Positions 11,481-24,739 of a DNA stretch of 64,000 nt are shown piece by piece (the first letter of the stretch is position 1; every line of letters begins with the position of its first letter). The notes below the pieces were generated by a model, which saw nothing but the letters and a program-made list of their open reading frames with translations, was not told where the DNA came from and ran no database searches. Source of the DNA: Entonaema liquescens (lineage: Eukaryota; Ascomycota; Sordariomycetes; Xylariales; Xylariaceae). The stretch is from the NCBI GenBank assembly GCA_902805475.1, contig CADCSX010000023.1:3658001-3722000 (forward strand), written 5' to 3'. Both the position numbers and the translations under genes were made by a program.

Positions 11481-14400
11481 AAATTATATAATATATAATG
11501 ATTAATTATATATATTTTTAAATTCATTTTTAATTATTTTAAAGTTTTTTTTTTTTTAAATCTTTTTTAAATTCTTTTTTTAATATTTTTTTAAGAATAA
11601 AATCATTAATATTTTTATTTATTAAAATCTTTAAAATAATTTAAATATTATTATATACCAATATAATTAAATTAATTTCATTAAAATTAAAAATTTTTAA
11701 ATTTATTTACCGTTTAAAATAAAATGTTTTAATATGTTAATAAATACAAATAATTATCTTTTAACAATATTTTTTAATAATCCTATTAATTAAAGATTAA
11801 TTAAATTTATAAAATAATAAATAAATAAAAATATTTTTTAAAAATCTTTTTTATTAATTATTAAATTTTATTTTATTTATTAAATTTAATTTATTTAAGT
11901 TAATCTTTAACTTTTTAATAAATTTATTAAACTTTATAATATATATTTTTATAATGTTGTTTTTATAAAAGTAAAAATCTTTTTATAATTTACGTTAAAA
12001 ATAATAATAAAATCATAATACGTTATTATAATTTAAAAAAAGTTTATAATAATTATATATTTTAAAATTTATAAGTATTTTAAATATTACTTAAATATTA
12101 ATAAGTTATTTACGTAATATAACATTTTTTTATTATTATATTTTTTTTTTCTTTTTTCGGCAATTTAACATTAACAATTACATCGTTTTATATCATTAAT
12201 AATAAAATAAAATTAATTATTTCTTACCATAAATAATTTAACATAATTTAAAATATATCTTTTTAATTAACATTATTATTGTTTAATAATTATTATATGT
12301 AAATTATGTAATTCTTTTATAATCGTAAATTTATTTATAATTATCGTATACGTAATTTTCTCAAATTTTCAATAAATACGTATTATAATAAAAAATACTA
12401 ATATTTAATTAATTTTTAAAATCTTTAAATAAAAACGAATAAATTTAAAAAACTTATTAATAACTTGTAAATTTATCGTTAATATATATATAATTATTTA
12501 ATTAATTTTTTCGCGTAAAAATAAAATTATTAAACTTTTATTTTTTTAATTAAAAATAAATATTATATAATTAAATTTATTATAATATAAAATAATTATA
12601 AAAATTAATAATAATAAATTTTAAAATAATTTAACATTATTTATAATTTATAAAAATATATTTTACATTTACATTAAACATTTTTAATATTATTACGTAT
12701 AAATATACGATTATAAATAAAATAATATTTAATTAAAAAGTTAACTTTAATATAATTATATATGTTAATTTTAATAATTTAAATAAATTATTATTAATAC
12801 TTTAACTTTAATACGTTAAAAAACTTAAAATTAAATAATTAAAATTTATACATAAAATAAAGTAATAAAAAAAATATAATAATTTTTAATTTAATAACTT
12901 GTTTATAAAATTAAATTATTAAATAATTATTATAATTATCTAATATTAAAAAACGTTTTTTATTAAGGTTTTTTAACGTTATATATTAATTAAAATGTTC
13001 GAGTTAATTTAAATTAATTACATTATTAATTTAATTATTTTCATTAATAATTAATATTATATTATTAATTAATTTATTAAATACTTAGTTTTTTAATATT
13101 TAACAATTAAGTAAAATTAAAAACGGGGTTATTATTATTTTTATAATAAAATAAATTTCAATTACCGTAATAAATATTTTAAAATTAAAGTTAATTAAAT
13201 GGAATTTCGGAAAATCATTTTAAATTTATAATTATATTTTATTTAAACAATTGATTTTTATATTAATTTTATTTATATTATATATATATCGAAGTTTAAT
13301 ATAGTGATTTTATTATATTTAACGTAGTTTATCGAATTAACGAATAATAATAACAATATTATAAATTAACTTATAAATAATTAACATTAATTAACTTTAA
13401 ATTTATTTGAAAATATAATAATTTTACTTTAAAAACCAAATTATTTATTACCGTTAAATATATTTAAAATAAAAACGTATATTACGATTAAATGAAATAA
13501 TTTGATTAATAATATGTTAAATAATATTTACGTTAATATAATAATTAATTTTAATTAATTAATAAAGTTATACGTGAAAAATTATTTTTTAAAAATTAAT
13601 AAAAACAATATTATTACCACCATTTTTATTACAAAAGTAAAACCCGTTATATTAATTTAAAATACGTTTATATAATGCGTTAAAGTATTTAATAACGTTT
13701 TTAACCGATTTAAATTAGTTTTTAAAGAAAGTTTAAATTATTAATTAAGTTTTAATTTTAATGAAATTATTAAAAACCATAATAAATAAAATAAAAATGA
13801 TAAATAAAAAAATAAAAATAATATTAATTAAAATTAAAGCAAAAACACCAATTACCGCTTTAAACGTTGTAATAACCTTAAGGTTATTTATATTATTAAT
13901 ATATAAAAAATATTAATAAAATATGTAATTTATAAATAAATAATAATAATTAATATTAAATATAAATAAAAAAAAAAAAATAATTAAAATTTTAATATTA
14001 AATATTATAATTTATATAACTTTTTAAAGTTTTTATAATTTTATTTTAACCATTATACGTATATATTTTATTAATATTAATAATTAAATTTATTACGTAA
14101 ATTATGCAAATTGTTTTAAATATTTTAAATAAAATAATATTAATAAAATAAAAAAAAATAATTTAAAATAATAATATTTAATGAAAATAAAAAAAATAAA
14201 ACGTTAAAAGAATATATTTTATATTAATAATTATAAAATTAAAATTTAAGATTTTATTACCATTTAAATAAATTTGTAAAATTAATTTTTAACCAAGTTA
14301 TATTAAATAAATGTTATTAATAAAGTTTAAAATATAATAAATTTTATAAAGATTATTAAAAATGAAATATAAATGCGTTTTATTAAAAAGGTTATTTATT

Positions 14401-16310
14401 TTATTTTATTTTAATTTTATGTTTTTTTATTTTTATTTTTTATACTTTTTAAAATTCTTATCTTTACGGTTTTTTTGTTAAATATAATAATATATTTTTC
14501 AAATATGGTAATATCTTTATTATAATTTAAACTAAAACGTTTAATTAATATAAAAAGATATTTTTTAAAATTATTAAATTTTTATATTTTAAAATTTTTT
14601 TTAATATTTAATAATTATATATTAATTCCCAATTATATAATATTTTATATTATTAAATATAAATTTAAAAAATCTTTAAATAAAAATAAAGTAAATTTTT
14701 TAATATATTAAATATAATAAATAAAGTTTTTAATTAATATATTAATAATTTTAATTTCTTTATATATAATTTTTATAAATTTCTATATTATAAAAATCGA
14801 AACGTATATTAGTTAATAAACGTAAAAAAAAACCATATTTTATAATAAAAAAATTGGTTAAATTATATTTAAAGCGATTTAACCATTAATAAAAACTTAA
14901 TTTTTATTTATTAATTAAAAGTTTAAATTTCTTTTATTTTTTATAATTAAATACGAAATAAAGTAAATATTTTATATATAATAATAAAAATTAAAATTCT
15001 TATTTTTTTAGTTTATTAAAAAAAAACCTATTATTTTAATAATATATTTAATAAATAAATTAAGTTTTAAATTATGTAAAATTAAATTTTCTTTAATAAA
15101 AAGTAATAAAAATTATTATTATTATAAAGTTTAATTATTTATAATAATTAATGGTACCATTATTATAAAATTTATAACGTTTTTAAAATTATTAAAAATA
15201 ATATTTTTATATATTATTAAAAACGTAAATAAAAAATAAATATTATATTATACTTTTATATTATTAAATAACTTTTATTTTTACACATTATTTATTATTT
15301 TTTTAACTTTTTTATTAATTTAAATAAAAAATTTTTATATTAATTAATAAAAATCTTATAATTTTATCGAATTTATTTTTAATATATAATTTTAAAAAAT
15401 TAATATTATTAATATAATAAAAAAAGTAAAAATATAACGTATAAATTTATTACTTTAAGTTTTATTATTTTAAGTTTTAAAACTTAAAGCATTTTATAAA
15501 CAACCTATTATAAAAACGAGGATTTTTAATAAATAAAAAATTTCTAATAATAATAAATCCGGTTTAATAATATTAAAAATATTAAATTATATAATTATTT
15601 TATTTTTTTTTAATTAATAAATATTTGTTTTTTAAATAAAAAAACGTGATACATTGGCAAATATATTCGAAAATTTCTTAAATAATATTAAAATTTTATA
15701 AAAAAAACAAAATCGGATTTATATTATATTATTAATATGATAAACGTTATTACGTTAAAATTTCTTTACTCCATTTTTTAAAAGTTTATGTATTGCTATA
15801 TATAACGCAAACTTGTCCTTAATTATAAGAATAAAAAAACGATTAAAATAAATAAATAAAGTTATAATAATAACGAAAAAAAGAAAACAATAAAAAATAA
15901 TATAAATAAACGTAAAATCTATATAAAACGGTAAAATTTCATTAAATTAATATGATTTTTCGCGGAAAAATTTATAAAAATATAAATTAATAATTAATAT
16001 TATATATAAATATAAAGTTTTAATTAATATAATAAATATATATTTAAATTTCGATTAATATAATTGTAAAAAATTAAATAATATTATAAATAAATTAATA
16101 AAAAAAGTTTATATTTTTATTTTAATTATTAAAAATATTAAATATTTAAGTTATTAACGTTTTTATAACGTAATTACTTTTAATTTTTACAAATTTCCGT
16201 AAAAAATAAAATTTTTTAATTAAATAATATTATTATTAAAATTAATAATAAAGCCGCAAAATTAATAAATATATTTTTATTTTATTTTTAAATTTTTTAA
16301 AAGTTTTTAA

Positions 16311-16606
16311 TATTATAATTTTTAATTAACTTTTAAAAATCCTTAATATTATAACTTTTAATTAACCCTTAAAAACCTTTAATATTATAACCCTTAATTA
16401 ATTTTCAAAAACCTTTAATATTATAATCTTTAATTAACTTTTAAAAACCTTTAATATTATAATTTTTAATTAATTTTTAAAAACTTTTAATATTATAACT
16501 TTTAATTAATTTTTAAAAACCTTTAATATTATAACCTTTAATTAACTTTTAAAAACCCTTAATATTATAACTTTTAATTAACCTTTAAAAACTTTTAATA
16601 TTTATT
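16311..16606. repeat. 36-bp minisatellite inside the AT-rich element
   Basis: Eight to nine copies with an exact 36-base step: TATTATAA starts at 16311, 16347, 16383, 16419, 16455, 16491 and so on. Copies differ almost only by C/T at fixed positions. The plus strand keeps C but has essentially no G. The period is a multiple of three, so the unit could derive from a coding repeat, but no frame survives. Confidence 0.9.
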
Positions 16607-17263
16607 TAAAATTTTTAATAATTAAAAATTCTTTTATAAAATATAAATTCGTTTAAACAATTTTTTAATGTTAATTTTATTATATTATAATTATTAAAAT
16701 TATAAACGTTAAAAGTAAAATCATATAAATAAATATTAAATTAAATTAAATATAAATATAAAAAAATTTTATAAATAATATTATTTATTTTTACTTAAAT
16801 AGTTTTATTAATTTTATATTTAATAATTTAACTATTTTATTTTATTTCTTTATATATTTACCAAATTTAATTAAATATAAAATATAATATTAATATTTTT
16901 TATATATATAAAAATATTTTAATAAATTCATTTATATATTAAATTTTAAAAATTAATTTATAATTATATATATTAACTTTTATTTTACATAATTAAAAAC
17001 TTTATTATAATTCATAAAATTTTAATTAAATTTTCTTTTTTTATTTTAAATAATATACCATATTTTTAACTATTTTATTATTAAATAATAATTAATTATT
17101 AAAATATATATTTTAATATATTATTTTATAATAAATATAAAATTATTTTTTTAAAAAATTTTTATACGTATAAAAAATTTTAATATTATATTTTTAATTT
17201 AATAATACCCGGTAATTATATAAAAAAATAATATAAAAATAAATTATAATTATAATGGATAAT

Positions 17264-17400
17264 TACGTATTTATAATATTATAATTATTTAAATTATAAT
17301 AAGTATTTATGCATTTATAATATTATAATTATTTAAATTATAATAAATATTTACGTATTTTAAAAATATTATAATTATATTTATTATAAATATTTATTAT
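17264..17400. repeat. 44-bp tandem repeat inside the AT-rich element
   Basis: Two full copies and a partial third of a unit containing TTTATAATATTATAATTATT, starting at 17270 and 17314. One of several short-period repeats within the AT-mutated block. Confidence 0.7.
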
Positions 17401-20400
17401 AATAATTATAATTATATTTATTAAAATATATATTTATATACATAATTATAATTTATAATTTAAAAAGTTTTTATAAATATTAATAAATAATTATAATTAA
17501 TTTATTTTATTTATAAACTTAAATACGTTATGTAATAAAGTTTTTTATTTGTTATTAATAATTTCATTATTTTTTTTTTCTTTAAAAACAATTATTACAT
17601 ACGTTATTACTTTTTCTTTTTTTTTTTCTATAGTAAATAACGCCGTTAATTTATTTTTAAAATTAATTTAAATATTAATTTATTTTTATTTAAATATAAA
17701 TTTATATAAATTTATATAATAAATTATTTTTAAATTAATAATAATAATTATAAACTTTATTAATACAAAAGCGGAAATAAAGTAAAAATAAAAAATAAAA
17801 TAAAAATAAAAAGTAAAATGGGCATTAATTTAAATGTTAATGTTAATATTAATGGAATTGTTAATTTTTAATTAATATATATATATAATATATTATATTA
17901 TTAAAAACTTTATATATTTATAAAAAAATAATACGTTTTATTATTATTATAATAATAATAAATGTAAATATTATTTATCGAATTAATATTTTAATTTAAT
18001 ATTATTATTAAAAATACCATGTATTTTTATTATAAATTATAATTGTTTACACATTAATTACATTAATAATTATTAATATGTAAATAATTGCAAATTTAAA
18101 TATATAAAATTAAAATATTTTTTAAATTTATATTAATTATATTTTAATATAATTATATATTATAAAATTTATAATTACCTTATTAATTAATAATTAAAAA
18201 AAACTTAATATAATTAATATAACGATTGTTTTTTTTAAATTAGTAATAAGAAAAAAAGTTTAATAAAAAGAAAATACCATCGTAAAAAAAACATAAAAAA
18301 GTAATAACGCAAATATAAACTTTTTAAACCGCTTTTTATATAATTTAAAGAATTATATATTTATTAATTATATAAATGTATTTTATAATATATATAATTA
18401 TTAATAAACGTATATAATAAAACATCTTTTTTATTAAAATTAAATATATTTTAAATATTATATTTATAAGTTATTTTAATTATAACATTATTATTGTTAT
18501 TATTATTATTAATGGTAATGGTAATGGTAATAATAATGGTAATAAATACGTTTAAATTGAAAAAACAAAGTTTATAAAAAATTTTTTTAATTAAAAACAC
18601 TTTTAATAACTTGTTTTATAAAAATAATAATAATTTAATAATTTTAAATAAAAAAAAAACATTAATTAATTAAATTATTTAATTATTTAAAAGTAAATTT
18701 AAAAGTATATTATTAGATTTTTAAAATTAAATAATAAAATGTTTTTTAAAATAATTAAATTTTTAATAAAATTTTATTTTTTATACGAATTAATATAAAA
18801 AATAAAATTTATATAAAATTATATTTTATTAAATACCATATAATTATTAATTAATAAATGTTTTATTAATATATTAAAAAAAAAATTAATAAAAATAAAT
18901 TCTTTTATTACTTTTTTTTTAAATTAAAATTTACTTACTTTTTTTTTAAATATAAAAAATAATAAATTTAAAAATTATTATTAATAACCTTAAAATAATA
19001 TAATTATTATAAAATTCTATTTTATATTAATATTATTAAAAGAGGATTTAAATCCAATTTTCTTTTTTAAAAATTTTCTTAAAAAATTAAAAAAAATTAT
19101 TATAAAATATAAATATTTAAATTAATTAATAAATAATATTATTATTTTAAAGATAATATTTCTTAATTACTTAAACTAATCCCACACCATAATAATAACA
19201 TTTAATTTTTTATTAATAATTATAAAAAATTAATAATATAAATAAAAAAAATAATAAATATAATAAAAATTTTAATTATCGAAAAAAATATATACATCAT
19301 TTTAAATATACGTATTAACACGCACAATTTTACCTTTATTTTATGCTTATTATAATTTAATTTTATATAAAAAAAATAATTATTAAAAAAGTAACATTTT
19401 TTAATAATAAAAAAAACTTTAATTTTTTTAATTTAACTTAAAATATGTTATTTTTCCTAATTATAATTTATCTTTAATATTTAAATTTTACTATTAAAAA
19501 TTAATACATTAAATATAATATAATAAACTTTCTTTAATAAATATTTAACATATGTTAATTATAAATACATTTTTATAATTTTAATATTATAAAATAAATT
19601 TATAAATTTATTAACATTATATAATAACTTTATAAATTATTAAATAACTTAAAATAATATTTTATTACCATTTTTATAAAATAATAATAACATTAAAAAC
19701 ATAAATAATAAATTATTAACTATTTAAAATTATAAATTTAATAACTTTAATTTAAACTTAATTTAATTATAAAAAAATGGAAATAATAATAATAATATCG
19801 TAAAAAATAATAATAATACATAAAGCAATACTGTAAATCACCCCCCTTATAATAAATTAATAATATAATTAATAAAAAAGTTAAAAATACTTATATTTAA
19901 AAGTACATTTATAAAAAAATATCTTATTTATATAAAATACATAAAAATGGTTTTAAATATATATAATAAATTAAATTTAAATAACTTTAACATAATTATA
20001 TTTAACAAATTTACTAACTTAAAAAAAAACTTTTTAAATAACCAAATATTAACCGTAAAATGTATTATTTATAAATTAAACGAAAACTAAAAATTACTTA
20101 AAATTATATTAAATAAAATTAATATATTTTTTAAAATTTAAATATTAAAATTGTACGTAATACATAATTATATTTAAATTATAAAAACCAAATTTAATAA
20201 AACTATTAAATGTTATTATTTAAAAAAACCTTTTTAATAATATTTATTTTTAAAATTTTCTTTATTAATTTTTAAATATTATAAATTAATAATTAATTTA
20301 AACGTTAAAATTACAAATAAATTAACATATTTAAATTGCTTTAAATTAACTTAAATAAACATTATAAATAATAAACTCATTTTAATTAATAATAATAAAA

Positions 20401-20723
20401 TTTTTCTATAACGTTTAAAAAATATTAATAAAAATTTAACTTTAAAACGCGTAGTTTAAATTAATTTAAAAAGGTTAAATAACTTTTTAAATAAAAATAA
20501 ACTTTTAAATAAATAAATTTAGTAATAATTAATAATTTTTTAATTATAAAAATTTTTTAATTATTTAAAAAAATTTAAAAATTAATAATATTAAATTAAT
20601 ATTTTAATAAATTTTAAAATTTCCATATTTAATAATTAAAAATATTATTTTAATTAATATTACTTAATTTTTAATAAAAAATATATTTAAATAAAAATAT
20701 TTTAATTAAATCCTTAATCACTG

Positions 20724-20794
20724 CCCGTTTTCTTAATCAATATGCAACACCCCTTTAAAGGTGCTACGTCGAACTTGTGTAAACAACACTAATA
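20724..20794 (-). repeat. Right terminal inverted repeat
   Basis: Reverse complement of the left TIR (10547-10617), gapless over 71 bases with only transition differences. It is followed by two unmatched bases (GC) and then the putative target-site duplication at 20797. Confidence 0.93.
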
Positions 20795-20796
20795 GC

Positions 20797-20804
20797 TAAT
20801 ATCG
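20797..20804. repeat. Putative right target-site duplication
   Basis: TAATATCG immediately right of the element, pairing with TAATATCA at 10537-10544. Together with the TIRs it marks a single insertion event. Confidence 0.55.
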
Positions 20805-20920
20805 TAAGTTTTATAGTTAAGAAGAAGAATATGACACGTGAGCCCATTATACCTACCAACCTTCCAACTAAAATATGATCTTTAAAACCCAACATCTTTC
20901 TTAGTCATGGAGACAAACGT

Positions 20921-22829
20921 TCAACGAGCCCTTGTACCACCAACATTTACTTTACTTTCCTCTTCTAGTCCGTATTTTGTATCTAGTTTATCTCTCAGCT
21001 CGATCTCTTTCTCTAGGAGTGTCAGTAGAAAACCTAGACCCCCAAACGCAATGCCAACAAGCCAAACCGTTCGCAGGGACTACAGAAAAACCATAGTGTT
21101 AGTATTAGGAGGTAAAGTGGTTGCGTTGCGATTTCATACCTGAGAAAATACCTGGATGACTTGTTGTCGCGAAGTGTAGTCGTCAATACTGTTTAGAAAA
21201 GCTTGTGTCGCATACTCATATGCACGACCACCCGAAAGGTATTGAAGTAGCTCCGGATCATCAATAATTCTTTCTGCGTGTAAACGACACTCGTTGTTGA
21301 AAACCGCGCTGGGAATTGTGACTCCCCACACGGAGCCAAACCCTCGCCCGAAGGCCCAGACACCGATGGCTAACGCCATCAAAGCTTCATCTAGAGGTGC
21401 TTGCATGGCAGGGAGTAGAATCCCTGCAAGAAGTCCTGATCCGGCGGCTAATAGGAGTTGAAAACATGCCCAAGCTGCTTTGGAAGAGTTTTCATCCAGC
21501 ATGCTAAGCAAGCCGTAGGATATGGTTATTATGGCCCAACCGACCAGATGCAGTGGCTTATAGCGTCCCCATTTCGATAAAATCCATCCACCAAGCATCG
21601 CAAACGGAATGATTCCAGAAAATACAGGTAGTGTATTGATACCTGGGTTCATAGATAGTTAGCACTGTCTAAGACAATCCAGAGAGAGTGAGACTCACCA
21701 GAGGTAAATGGCGATAGCCCCTTTACAGCCTGAAAATAAAGTGGCAGAAAGTAGAACGCCCAATATGTGCAAAGTGAGTGAATCAGAGTAAGTAAAAACG
21801 CCGTGGAAGAAGTCCGGTTAGAAAGGACTTGAAGAGGAAACGATGGTTTCTTGCAAATCGTCCACTCGTAAGTTAGAAAGAGCCCTAAACCAACAAACCC
21901 AATCACAAGAGGGACGATGATATGATATGTCCCCCAACCATATATTGTGCCTCCCCAGGTCAAGGCGATCAGCACGGCAATCATCGACCCAACGAATATT
22001 AGGTTGCCAGTTATGTCTATAAGTGAAAGGCTTTGCCTCCAAGTCTGGGCCCGAAGGGACTTTACGCGGAGGAATACGAACAATAGAACGAATGCGACTG
22101 ATAAGTGGTGAGCATAAGATGATGTTTGCCACATAACAGCTTGTAAAGGAAGAATGGATAATATGATGCTTACCTCCGCCTATGGGAAGGTTTAAGTAGA
22201 AAACCCATCTCCAAGTTGACTTATCGGCAATCAGGCCACCAATGAACGGACCAATTGCGGCACCGACAGTAGCAGCTACCATTGTCAAAGCTATATATAA
22301 GCCTCGTTCTCTTAAGGGTACTAAGTCGGTGATGATGGTCTCCGTGAGAAGTTGGATGCCTCCACCTCCTATACCTTGTCTGTCCAAAATTTAGAGTAAG
22401 ACAACAATCTTCACAAGTATATTACTAGTAGATGACTTACATAGTACGACCAACAATCAACATACCCATAGTAGTTGAGCCGCCACACAAACCGCTCCCA
22501 AGGATGAACAAGGCCACGGCCACAATAAACGGCCATCGACGACCGAAAATATCGCTAATTTGGGCGTAAAGGGGCAACGTCGCAATAAACGAGAGGAAAA
22601 ATGCATTCGGTACCCATATGTATAGATTGCCACCGCCCAAAGACTGTGTGATTGTTGGCAGAGCGCTTGTAGTAATGGTGCCTTCAAGAGATGACATGAG
22701 CCCTGTGATAGTCAAGGATCCCATGATCGCCCAGAAGCGGAAGGACCGTTTCGCGCCGTCGTTGAACATGACACCAATATCCCCGCATTCATTGCCGTTA
22801 CTTTCCGCCGGGCGTGGTGGATGTTCCAT
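20921..22829 (-). CDS. MFS transporter, DHA2-type (14-TM drug:H+ antiporter family)
   Basis: Five exons: 22829-22441, 22379-22174, 22097-21699, 21642-21140 and 21079-20921, joined by four short GT-AG introns, all in frame; 551 aa. Visible: TITGLMSSLEGTITTSALPTI (first helix of DHA2 carriers), motif-A-like AQISDIFGRRWPF, GRTIQGIGGGGI across the first junction, and motif C TVGAAIGPFIGGLIAD near residue 170. At least a dozen hydrophobic segments follow. The C-terminus after the last helix is charged (EKEIELRDKLD). Members export drugs, toxins or secondary metabolites across the plasma membrane by proton antiport; the substrate is unknown here. The gene starts to lose context only 115 bases from the AT-rich element, yet its frame is intact. 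Confidence 0.92.
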
Positions 22830-24739
22830 CTTGTTTAGGTGAGGTTTGCTCGCTTGGGGGGTCGTTGGAAGGAGGATTATCGGGTAGTTGGGTTAATGGG
22901 GGTGACACTTGACGAACAGAACTAATAACGCATACAAATGCTTCGAAATAATTTCGATATTGAAAATTAGAGTGTACGTTGGAAGAAATGAAATGATATT
23001 TATGACCGTATAAACTGCAGCTACCTAGGTATCTGCTTTAATAATCGTGGTAGAGGTATCATTTGGCTGGTCAATGCTGTTCGGTCAATTTCGGTCATTT
23101 TTTGGGCAGTGAGGTTTCCCCCCCTTTACCTCTATATCTGTAATCAACTAAATTTTACTTTCTTTAATCTAAGAGTACGTTATCTCCGATATTTCAAATC
23201 GAAGGAGAGGGTATAGAATGGAATTAGATTTATAATTCTGTATTGTTTACATTTACAGAGACTGCTACATCTAGAGAAACATAGCAAGTGTCAGGGGTCT
23301 AAGGATAGCTAGTCAGAATTAGGGATAGATCTACAGTACATATCATATATAAAGGGCGCTCCGCGCCCTCGCTACTAGTTAGGAGGTTAAGCGTTAATAG
23401 ATCACCATTACTATCTGCTACCACACAGCAGCCACGCTGCTGCTTCCTGTATTCACTCTACGTATGACCTCACTCACGGGCTCATCTCTGACAGCAAGCT
23501 AGCTTTCAGAACGTGACTGAGAACAATTTACATCTAGGAAATGGACGCAGATGCACATCCCACTATCTCATCATGAAGGCCAGCTTATAAATCTCTATTT
23601 TAAGTTTATATATGCTTACCTATGTACCTAGGGTATATATACTTGAAGTCATATGTACCTACTTACCTTATAACCTATGAAGCTGACGATAATGTTTCTA
23701 TCGGACATATATAATATTGTCTGACACCTGCACGTACCCACCTAGCTAAAGTAGAAAATAATAAGGGCACCCCTGAGGGTAGCTGCTTGATACTACGTCT
23801 ATATAAAGAGGACGTGCCTCCCCGTGTCTTAGAGCCATTGTCATACCAGTCTCTTAACCCCTATGTTTTACGCTACACAGCATCTTGCCCTATAATATTT
23901 CCACACCAGCGCATACATCACTCAGCTATAATGGGAATATACAAACACACTATCACCTAAGATAAGTCAAGGTTGTCGTACCTGGAAAATGGGAACATAT
24001 CGGTTAAATTGCTGCCACTTGCATAGCACATAGGTAGGTTAAGCCAAAACATGTATTTTAACAAGGCCAAAGTAAACAATACTAACATATCCTATGCTTA
24101 CTTAGACGCTCTATGTGATGGTGTCCTGTACTTTCCGTCCCGGTCCCGGATTACGATGATCGGGAATAGAACGGCAGTGGCTTATATAATCACCGATACT
24201 GGACCCCGGACCGGGTGCCAGTTAGGATGGGGACACTTATAGTGAGATTAACTAAATGTCTTTTAAGGACCGGAAATAACCCCTTGGAATACGTCATATG
24301 CCATAAACGTATTACGGGTAAGCACTAAAAAGCACGTCGAAACATACCTACCATAGTGCTTGGGGTAGATAGCCTGGAAGTCCTAGTAGTTAAGGCATGC
24401 ACAGTGTCCAATCCGCATTTCAACTGTGCCAAATATAGCACTTTGATTGGTTAATTCATTTCAGGGGCCTAGATAACCAGCAATAACCAACAAAAGAACA
24501 AGCTTACGTTTCTTCCAATCAATCACTGTAAGATTAAATTTTTATTCTTCTTTTTATTAACTAGGTATTAGCGAATAGTGTGGATTTACTATGACTTGTT
24601 TTATATCTAGGCGTACGTTTGTGTAGCCTGCATTTAGTATTGGGTTCATCTTCAAGATCAGTTCCAGTGGATTTATGCATTTATAAGCATCTTTTTCTTC
24701 TTCTATGCGGGCCAGTTTGCATCCTGAGCATTAAGCCAC
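22830..24739. other. Divergent intergenic region with GC-rich hairpins
   Basis: 1.9 kb between the MFS gene (-) and the Zn2Cys6 gene (+), so both promoters lie here. Two perfect 7-bp stems with 3-nt loops occur at 23353-23369 (AGGGCGC/GCGCCCT) and 23426-23442 (CAGCAGC/GCTGCTG). An imperfect palindrome spans 24121-24236. The 8-mer palindrome ACCTAGGT is at 23023. No protein-coding gene is convincing. Confidence 0.6.
24121..24236. repeat. Imperfect inverted repeat, possible small MITE
   Basis: Ends GTGTCC (24121-24126) and GGACAC (24231-24236) are inverted. Inside them CCCGGTCC (24139-24146) pairs exactly with GGACCGGG (24208-24215). The segments in between match poorly. No clear target-site duplication, so this may be only a local palindrome. 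Confidence 0.35.

Larger units (their letters stand above)
10545..20796. mobile_element. TIR-bounded, RIP-mutated DNA transposon (dead), about 10.25 kb
   Basis: A block of almost pure A/T with no open frame worth naming, bounded sharply on both sides by inverted repeats at 10547-10617 and 20724-20794. The two ends align over 71 columns without a gap, and every difference is a transition. Just outside lie TAATATCA (10537-10544) and TAATATCG (20797-20804), an 8-bp direct repeat differing by G/A; one further T extends it to 9 bp. Long TIRs with an 8-9 bp duplication suggest a Mutator-like or hAT-type element. Residual C is often in CpG, CpT or CpC, as expected if RIP removed CpA. The transposase cannot be read any more. 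Flanking DNA returns at once to normal composition. Confidence 0.85.

Noticed and set aside
10545..20796. Integrated mitochondrial linear plasmid or mitochondrial DNA insert
   Set aside because: AT-richness and TIRs fit linear plasmids, but no polymerase frame is visible in any code I can apply by eye, tandem arrays are present, and the transition-only TIR divergence points to RIP in the nucleus.
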